From UMGS363 sp051881775 (GTDB lineage Bacteria; Bacillota; Clostridia; Oscillospirales; Ruminococcaceae): 15,686 nucleotides of DNA. The notes beneath the pieces were generated by a model. That model did no database searches, was not told the DNA's origin, and saw only the letters and a program-made list of their open reading frames with translations. The stretch lies in the NCBI GenBank assembly GCA_051881775.1, contig JBJEQN010000051.1, forward strand, positions 1-15,686, read 5' to 3'. Both the position numbers and the translations under genes were made by a program. This document shows, piece after piece, positions 11,818 through 15,686 of the stretch; the first letter of the stretch is position 1, and each line of letters opens with the position of its first letter.

Positions 11818-12408
11818 ATGTGCAGTACAGAACAGCTTACACTTTGGAATAATGCGGAAGAACTTACCTTGAAACAAAAACTCGAAAAAATCGTATCTAA
11901 TGTTTGCAAAAAACAAGACGTAAATGTCAAGTATATAAATTGTGATGAAGTTGCTGACGGTTATTCTATTTGGATATGCGAGCCTATTGATTTAAAAGAA
12001 ACATCAAGGGTCTTCAGCGTAACATATAAAAATACAGCCAAAACCAAAAGATACGATGTTTCGATTCATTATAAGCGAATAAATAATGTAGAAATTCCAG
12101 AAGACGCACAACTCATTATAAAAGATGAAAAGCATAGAGATGAAAATAACGATGTATATTATGTAAAAAAAGCAATTGTACGATTTTCTTTGACAAGTGA
12201 AACGATTTTTGACTATCTTTACAAAGTGCTGGATTATCAGCTTGAAAAATTTGAACCTTCGGAAAAGTTTGGTTGTTGCGGAAAATATTTAGAATGCTCA
12301 AATGCCAAAGAATGCTTACATAATGAGAAGTTCTATGCAAGAGCATGCTATTACAAAGGTAATCTTGAAGACGAAAAAATTTTTTATGGTAAAAATGCAA
12401 ATGTGTAA
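11818..12408 (+). CDS. Cys-rich protein of unknown function, partner of the exonuclease (196 aa)
   Basis: No characterised family recognised. Residues 15-145 look like an alpha/beta domain (YSIWICEPIDLKETSRVFSV, then TKRYDVSIHYKRI and KKAIVRFSLTSETIFDYLYK) with loose similarity in layout to the N-terminal domain of the exonuclease upstream. Residues 152-178 carry a cysteine cluster, FGCCGKYLECSNAKECLH followed by ACYY, spacing C-C-x6-C-x5-C-x11-C from C153, suited to zinc or an iron-sulfur cluster. The tail EDEKIFYGKN is also conserved-looking. It starts 6 nt after the exonuclease stop (site GGAGTGA), so the two form an operon and probably work together. Confidence 0.75.
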   Translation: MCSTEQLTLWNNAEELTLKQKLEKIVSNVCKKQDVNVKYINCDEVADGYSIWICEPIDLKETSRVFSVTYKNTAKTKRYDVSIHYKRINNVEIPEDAQLIIKDEKHRDENNDVYYVKKAIVRFSLTSETIFDYLYKVLDYQLEKFEPSEKFGCCGKYLECSNAKECLHNEKFYARACYYKGNLEDEKIFYGKNANV

Positions 12409-12409
12409 C

Positions 12410-12425
12410 TATTTTTGCAAAAATA
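12410..12425. repeat. Perfect 16-bp palindrome
   Basis: TATTTTTGCAAAAATA, two bases after the stop of the Cys-rich gene and 18 bp before the next start. It could be a regulator site within the accessory operon or a chance A/T palindrome. Confidence 0.35.
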
Positions 12426-12443
12426 TCTTTGGAGGGACAGTAA

Positions 12444-12836
12444 ATGAATTCAACAATAATGAAAGTTGTTGCATGGATATACACCATTCTTGGTGTAATA
12501 GGCAGTTTTGTTACAGGTGCAAAAATTAATGATCTGTTGAGAGAAGGCGGTGCATTCATAACGATAATAGGAATAATCAGCACAATATTCGGTGCTGTTA
12601 TATTGTTCGCCATAGCAAAAATTCTTGAAAACACGGAGCATTCTGCCGAAAGAATAGCCAATTTGGAAAAGGAAATGAAACGTCCTGTCCATGCTCCCGA
12701 GGGTACTTCAAACTCAAAAATGAGCCTATCTGACATCGCAAGTAAAACTTCCGGCAATGAATGGCGCTGCCCGAAATGCGGGAAACTCAACCCTGTTTCC
12801 ACAAGAGTTTGCAAGGATTGTGCTTATCAGAAATAA
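12444..12836 (+). CDS. Two-helix membrane protein with C-terminal zinc ribbon (130 aa)
   Basis: Two membrane helices at residues 8-26 (VVAWIYTILGVIGSFVTGA) and 38-60 (FITIIGIISTIFGAVILFAI), a short coiled stretch (64-80), a flexible Ser/Thr-rich linker, and a zinc ribbon at 107-128 with C109, C112, C123 and C126 (CPKCG...CKDC). Both ends of the protein are likely cytoplasmic. Such membrane-anchored zinc ribbons are common in Firmicutes and mostly uncharacterised. The GGAGGG ribosome site 7 nt before ATG 12444 fixes the start. It follows the nuclease pair in the same direction. A sensor or membrane-effector role in a cargo system is conjecture. Confidence 0.78.
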   Translation: MNSTIMKVVAWIYTILGVIGSFVTGAKINDLLREGGAFITIIGIISTIFGAVILFAIAKILENTEHSAERIANLEKEMKRPVHAPEGTSNSKMSLSDIASKTSGNEWRCPKCGKLNPVSTRVCKDCAYQK

Positions 12837-12851
12837 GCGTGATTTTTGCAT

Positions 12852-12880
12852 TTGACTGCAAAATATCCCCCTTCCACAAT
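12852..12880 (+). promoter_or_regulatory. Possible promoter before the four-helix membrane gene
   Basis: TTGACT (12852-12857), 17-bp spacer, CACAAT (12875-12880). It lies in the 114-bp gap before 12951. The -35 box lies within a 7-bp inverted repeat (TTTTGCA...TGCAAAA). Confidence 0.35.
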
Positions 12881-12950
12881 AGGAAGAAAGATAGCAGTTT
12901 TTAATGTTTACCAGAAACTTGCCACGGTATTTTGTCGAAAAGAGGATTTT

Positions 12951-13652
12951 ATGAAGATAAAGAAACGTCAAAATGGTTTTTATTCGTTTTTTAATGGCAA
13001 AAATAAGATAAGGACTATCTTTTTTATTGTTTGGGACATTTATTTTTTGACATTTCTTATAAGTTATAAACATTTTTTTCCTTGGAAGTTTGCAGCTTCT
13101 TTCGAATGCAATTTTTTTATTGCTTTATTAAGTGTTTTGCTAATGGGCTCTATTATTATGTATAATTTATCCCCCAAATTTTATCATCCAAGATTTAATC
13201 CAAGTACATTTTATAAATATAAATCACAAAAAGTATCGGAAAGCAAAGCAATAATTGCTACTAAAAAATATATTGATTTGCATTATTTAAATACTTATGA
13301 TGCCGATACTTTATTATCACGATTAAAAAAACTTAAATCTGATAACGATATTTTTTCTCAGCTCCCATCAAATATGATTATTGGATTGGTAACAGGTGTT
13401 ATTTCTGGTATGATGATTAATGCTTTATCTTTCAACCAAGATGATAATATCGAGTTTTATATTTTTAAAAGTTTTTTATTTATTGGATTTTTTTGTATTA
13501 TTACACTGATATTTGTTATTTTTACATATTTTACAATAAAATCGTTTTATTACGATTATAACTATAATGCAACTATAGTTCCTTACGAAATAAGTAAAAT
13601 AAAACATCAGTTAATTGAATTTGATGATATACATTCTTACATACAACTGTAA
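12951..13652 (+). CDS. Four-helix membrane protein of unknown function (233 aa)
   Basis: Four hydrophobic segments: residues 22-38, 53-73, 141-160 and 171-200. Between helices 2 and 3 is a charged cytoplasmic-type segment of about 65 residues (SESKAIIATKKYIDLHYLNT, then LLSRLKKLKS), and the C-terminal 30 residues are soluble. The start at 12951 has AGAGG 5 nt upstream; an in-frame start 35 codons earlier lacks a site. This is the most AT-rich gene of the window, and its codon use differs sharply from the recombinase 13 bp downstream, a sign of recent acquisition. Its position at the edge of the element fits cargo. A channel-like effector is one possibility; nothing proves it. Confidence 0.72.
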   Translation: MKIKKRQNGFYSFFNGKNKIRTIFFIVWDIYFLTFLISYKHFFPWKFAASFECNFFIALLSVLLMGSIIMYNLSPKFYHPRFNPSTFYKYKSQKVSESKAIIATKKYIDLHYLNTYDADTLLSRLKKLKSDNDIFSQLPSNMIIGLVTGVISGMMINALSFNQDDNIEFYIFKSFLFIGFFCIITLIFVIFTYFTIKSFYYDYNYNATIVPYEISKIKHQLIEFDDIHSYIQL

Positions 13653-13665
13653 AAGGAGTGATAAT

Positions 13666-15240
13666 ATGGAACAATATGCAGCATATCTCCGAAAATCCCG
13701 TGCAGATCTGGAAGCAGAAGCGCACGGCGAGGGCGAAACGCTTATCCGCCATGAGCATATCTTAATGGAGCTTGCTCATAAGATGAACCTATCCGTTACC
13801 GCCATATATCGGGAGGTAGTTTCGGGAGAAACCATTGACGCACGCCCCGAGATACAAAAACTGCTTGCAGAGGTCGAGCAAGGCATATATGCCGGAGTGC
13901 TTGTGGTGGACATAGATAGACTTGCCCGTGGAGATACTGTAGATCAGGGCATAATAGCACGGACTTTTAAGCTGTCGAACACCAAAATCATTACCCCGAA
14001 AAAAATATATGATCCCAACAGTGAATACGATGAAGAATACTTTGAGTTTGAGCTTTTTATGGCAAGGCGTGAATACAAGATCATTGCCCGACGCATACAG
14101 AGAGGGCGCATCGCCTCCGTCAAGGACGGCAAGTTTATAGGCTCAACTCCCCCTTACGGATATGATAAGGTAAAAATCAAAAATGGCAAAGGGTACACAC
14201 TCGAACCTAACGAAGAAGCGGACGTTGTGCGGACAATATACAAAATGTACCTTAGCGGCACGGGAATGTCCGTTATCGCAAACACGCTGCAGGATCTCCA
14301 CATCAGAACTCGAAGCGGCAAAGCCTGGTCAAAATGTACGGTAAGCGATATTCTTGAAAATCCTGTGTATATCGGCAAGATACGCTGGTCCTATCGCCCC
14401 GATGTAAAGCAGAGCATAAACGGCAGGGTCGTGACAAAGCGCATTACAAACGATAATTGCTATTGCGTTGACGGCCTGCACGAGGCTATCATTTCCGAGG
14501 CGGACTTTGAACAGGCGCTGGCCATCCGCTGCACAAACCGCCGTCCGCCTTTAAAATCATCTCTTACATTGCAAAATCCGCTTACCGGGCTGATATATTG
14601 CAGTAAATGCGGTAAAAAAATGACTCGTCTCGGACCCAACAGCCGCAACAAATACGATACAATAAAATGCACAACAAGAGAATGTGACTGCGTATCGGCT
14701 CCGATATACCTTGTGGAAGAGCTTGTACTTGAATTTTTGGCTAAATGGCTGGAAAAATATAAATTTTACCTCAAAAATAATGAGCATACCGAAGACGACG
14801 GCAGCCGGGCTTTGAAAGAAAAGGCAATTGAAGAAGCTAAGTCTGAAATTGAAAAAATCGACCTGCAGATCACTAAGACATATGATTTTTTGGAACAAGG
14901 CATCTATACCACGGAAGTTTTTGCCGAGCGAAATAAAACCCTTGCCGCAAGGAAATCAGAGCTTGAAGTACATATATCCAAGCTCAGGCAGGAAATTGCA
15001 GAAATGCAAAATACCGAGCATCTAAAGTATGATATTATCCCCAAAATAGAACACGTTTTGCAGACATATGACGTATGCAAGAACGCTGAGGAAAAAAATA
15101 AACTGCTTAAAGCAGTGATAAAAAAAATCAATTATTATAAGAGCACGCCTAATCACCGTGGCCAGATAGACAATGCAAATTTTGAGATAGATCTTGAAAT
15201 CAACCTGCCCGGCGCAATTAAGCAATTATTTATGCCTTGA
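13666..15240 (+). CDS. Large serine recombinase (phage integrase, 524 aa)
   Basis: Integrates and excises the prophage by cutting attP/attB and forming a transient serine-DNA bond. Catalytic domain 1-150: YLRKSRAD (S11 nucleophile) and VVDIDRLARGD (80-90, catalytic Arg). Recombinase domain about 160-300 (STPPYGYDKV, ENPVYIGKI). Zinc ribbon about 310-345 (YCSKCGKKM, then KCTTRECDC). Coiled coil about 385-450, which controls direction in this family, followed by a C-terminal tail. The length is normal and all motifs are intact. ATG 13666 is chosen for AAAGGAG upstream. Its stop is only about 10-25 bp from the presumed attachment site. Excision would need a separate directionality factor, not identified here. 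Confidence 0.93.
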   Translation: MEQYAAYLRKSRADLEAEAHGEGETLIRHEHILMELAHKMNLSVTAIYREVVSGETIDARPEIQKLLAEVEQGIYAGVLVVDIDRLARGDTVDQGIIARTFKLSNTKIITPKKIYDPNSEYDEEYFEFELFMARREYKIIARRIQRGRIASVKDGKFIGSTPPYGYDKVKIKNGKGYTLEPNEEADVVRTIYKMYLSGTGMSVIANTLQDLHIRTRSGKAWSKCTVSDILENPVYIGKIRWSYRPDVKQSINGRVVTKRITNDNCYCVDGLHEAIISEADFEQALAIRCTNRRPPLKSSLTLQNPLTGLIYCSKCGKKMTRLGPNSRNKYDTIKCTTRECDCVSAPIYLVEELVLEFLAKWLEKYKFYLKNNEHTEDDGSRALKEKAIEEAKSEIEKIDLQITKTYDFLEQGIYTTEVFAERNKTLAARKSELEVHISKLRQEIAEMQNTEHLKYDIIPKIEHVLQTYDVCKNAEEKNKLLKAVIKKINYYKSTPNHRGQIDNANFEIDLEINLPGAIKQLFMP

Positions 15241-15686
15241 CCTATATCTTGTATGGGGATATTGATACCCCCACTCGTAAGTCATAAGAAACACAAGGTC
15301 TGCCGCTGCGCCAAGTGCCGCATAATCGTGGGCTTCATATAGACTTCCTCGCTGAGCCGCAGAGGTTTTCGGAGCAAGGTCTATATTAAGAATATACCCC
15401 TCTGCGTGAAGCTGCGCTGCTGCATTTGACACAAACGCCGCAAATTCTGCTTTATACTGCGGCGGTATATATTCCATATCTATGTCCATTCCCTGAGCGC
15501 CTCTGAAACTTATTTCGTTTATCATTCCCGAGATAACACGGTTCTGCAACTCAATATCAGTAAGCAGTGGAATCAATTTTGCCGAACTGAAAGCGCCCTC
15601 CGGGTCGATGAGCGACAAACTTAGAAGCACGGCGGTCTGATTCTCGTGGGCAAGCTTTACTATATCTGCGTCGTTTACTGCAATAA
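15226..15686 (-). CDS. Host glycoside hydrolase family 18 (YaaH/SleL-like), interrupted by the prophage; 5' end outside window
   Basis: The visible part resembles the GH18 catalytic domain of spore cortex-lytic or coat-associated enzymes (YaaH/SleL type), which act on peptidoglycan. The catalytic DxDxE motif is present (GMDIDMEYIPP), followed by LNIDLAPKTSA and the family segment LYEAHDYAALGAAADLVFLM then TYEWGYQY. After that the sequence becomes PHTRYRSRHK and stops at 15226; this tail is encoded by phage DNA. The C-terminal strands of the barrel are missing, so the truncated protein is probably inactive or unstable. Its 5' end lies beyond 15686, where LysM repeats would be expected. The missing 3' part should be found at the left prophage junction. 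Confidence 0.85.
   Translation of the reverse strand, partial: IAVNDADIVKLAHENQTAVLLSLSLIDPEGAFSSAKLIPLLTDIELQNRVISGMINEISFRGAQGMDIDMEYIPPQYKAEFAAFVSNAAAQLHAEGYILNIDLAPKTSAAQRGSLYEAHDYAALGAAADLVFLMTYEWGYQYPHTRYRSRHK
15251..15276. other. Presumed right attachment site
   Basis: The host GH18 frame is family-like up to MTYEWGYQY and unlike it afterwards, which puts the junction near 15245-15270. The sequence here, TATGGGGATATTGATACCCC with a further CCA, is an imperfect inverted repeat around ATTG, a common form for serine-recombinase att sites. The exact core cannot be fixed without the left end. Confidence 0.6.

Larger units (their letters stand above)
1..15265. mobile_element. Right part of a temperate prophage (left end outside window)
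   Basis: A contiguous phage region: terminase subunits, HNH nuclease, replication and PcfJ/PcfK genes on the minus strand, then a repressor switch, accessory genes and a large serine recombinase on the plus strand. The right boundary is placed where the reading frame of a host GH18 gene stops matching its family, about 15245-15275, just beyond the recombinase stop codon. The terminase large subunit is cut by the left edge of the window, so capsid, tail and lysis genes and the left attachment site must lie further left. The end coordinate is approximate. Confidence 0.93.

Noticed and set aside
12116..12814. Minus-strand reading frame of 232 codons in the accessory block
   Set aside because: Antisense to the Cys-rich and zinc-ribbon genes, whose start sites and motifs are clear.

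Overview
The window is the right-hand end of a temperate siphophage-like prophage in a low-to-mid-GC, spore-forming Clostridia-type genome (probably a gut Oscillospiraceae/Lachnospiraceae relative). The Firmicute assignment rests on strong GGAGG-type ribosome binding sites, consensus TTGACA/TATAAT promoters, a P27-type small terminase, the PcfJ/PcfK pair, and an interrupted host gene that resembles spore-associated glycoside hydrolase family 18 (YaaH/SleL type). No species can be named from sequence alone.

Layout, left to right. Positions 1-9890 are one long leftward (minus-strand) early-to-late phage gene train, read from right to left. It starts with a Cro-like regulator (9678-9890) and small hypothetical genes. 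Next come a coiled-coil protein with a replication-protein C-terminus (8389-9141), a one-helix membrane peptide, and PcfK and PcfJ. These are followed by a DUF3102-like coiled-coil protein, a YopX protein, a broken Lar-like gene, and a HUH-type Rep protein. A small helix-turn-helix protein, an HNH endonuclease and the small and large terminase subunits close the series; the last runs off the left edge. Several genes overlap by 4 bases or are 1-2 bases apart, so much of the train is probably translationally coupled. Many genes are very short (15-60 codons).

Positions 9891-10117 form the lysogeny switch. A consensus rightward promoter and a consensus leftward promoter face each other about 60 bp apart, and two different families of repeats overlap them. 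To the right is the XRE repressor (10118-10459). It is followed by an AT-rich, rightward accessory block (10495-13652): an exonuclease-BRCT fusion, a Cys-rich protein, a membrane/zinc-ribbon protein and a four-helix membrane protein. This is the usual place for lysogenic-conversion or defence cargo. A large serine recombinase (13666-15240) ends the element, and directly beyond it lies the attachment site inside the GH18 gene, whose 5' part continues out of the window on the minus strand.

The most unusual signals are non-coding. They are a compact promoter-terminator unit predicted to make a ~60-nt RNA antisense to the pcfK leader (7816-7911), a pair of elaborate hairpins beside the HUH rep gene (3033-3145), a 42-bp near-identical element repeated in front of both terminase genes, and the face-to-face switch. 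The accessory block is the best candidate for an undescribed protein system, but its function is inference from position and domains only.
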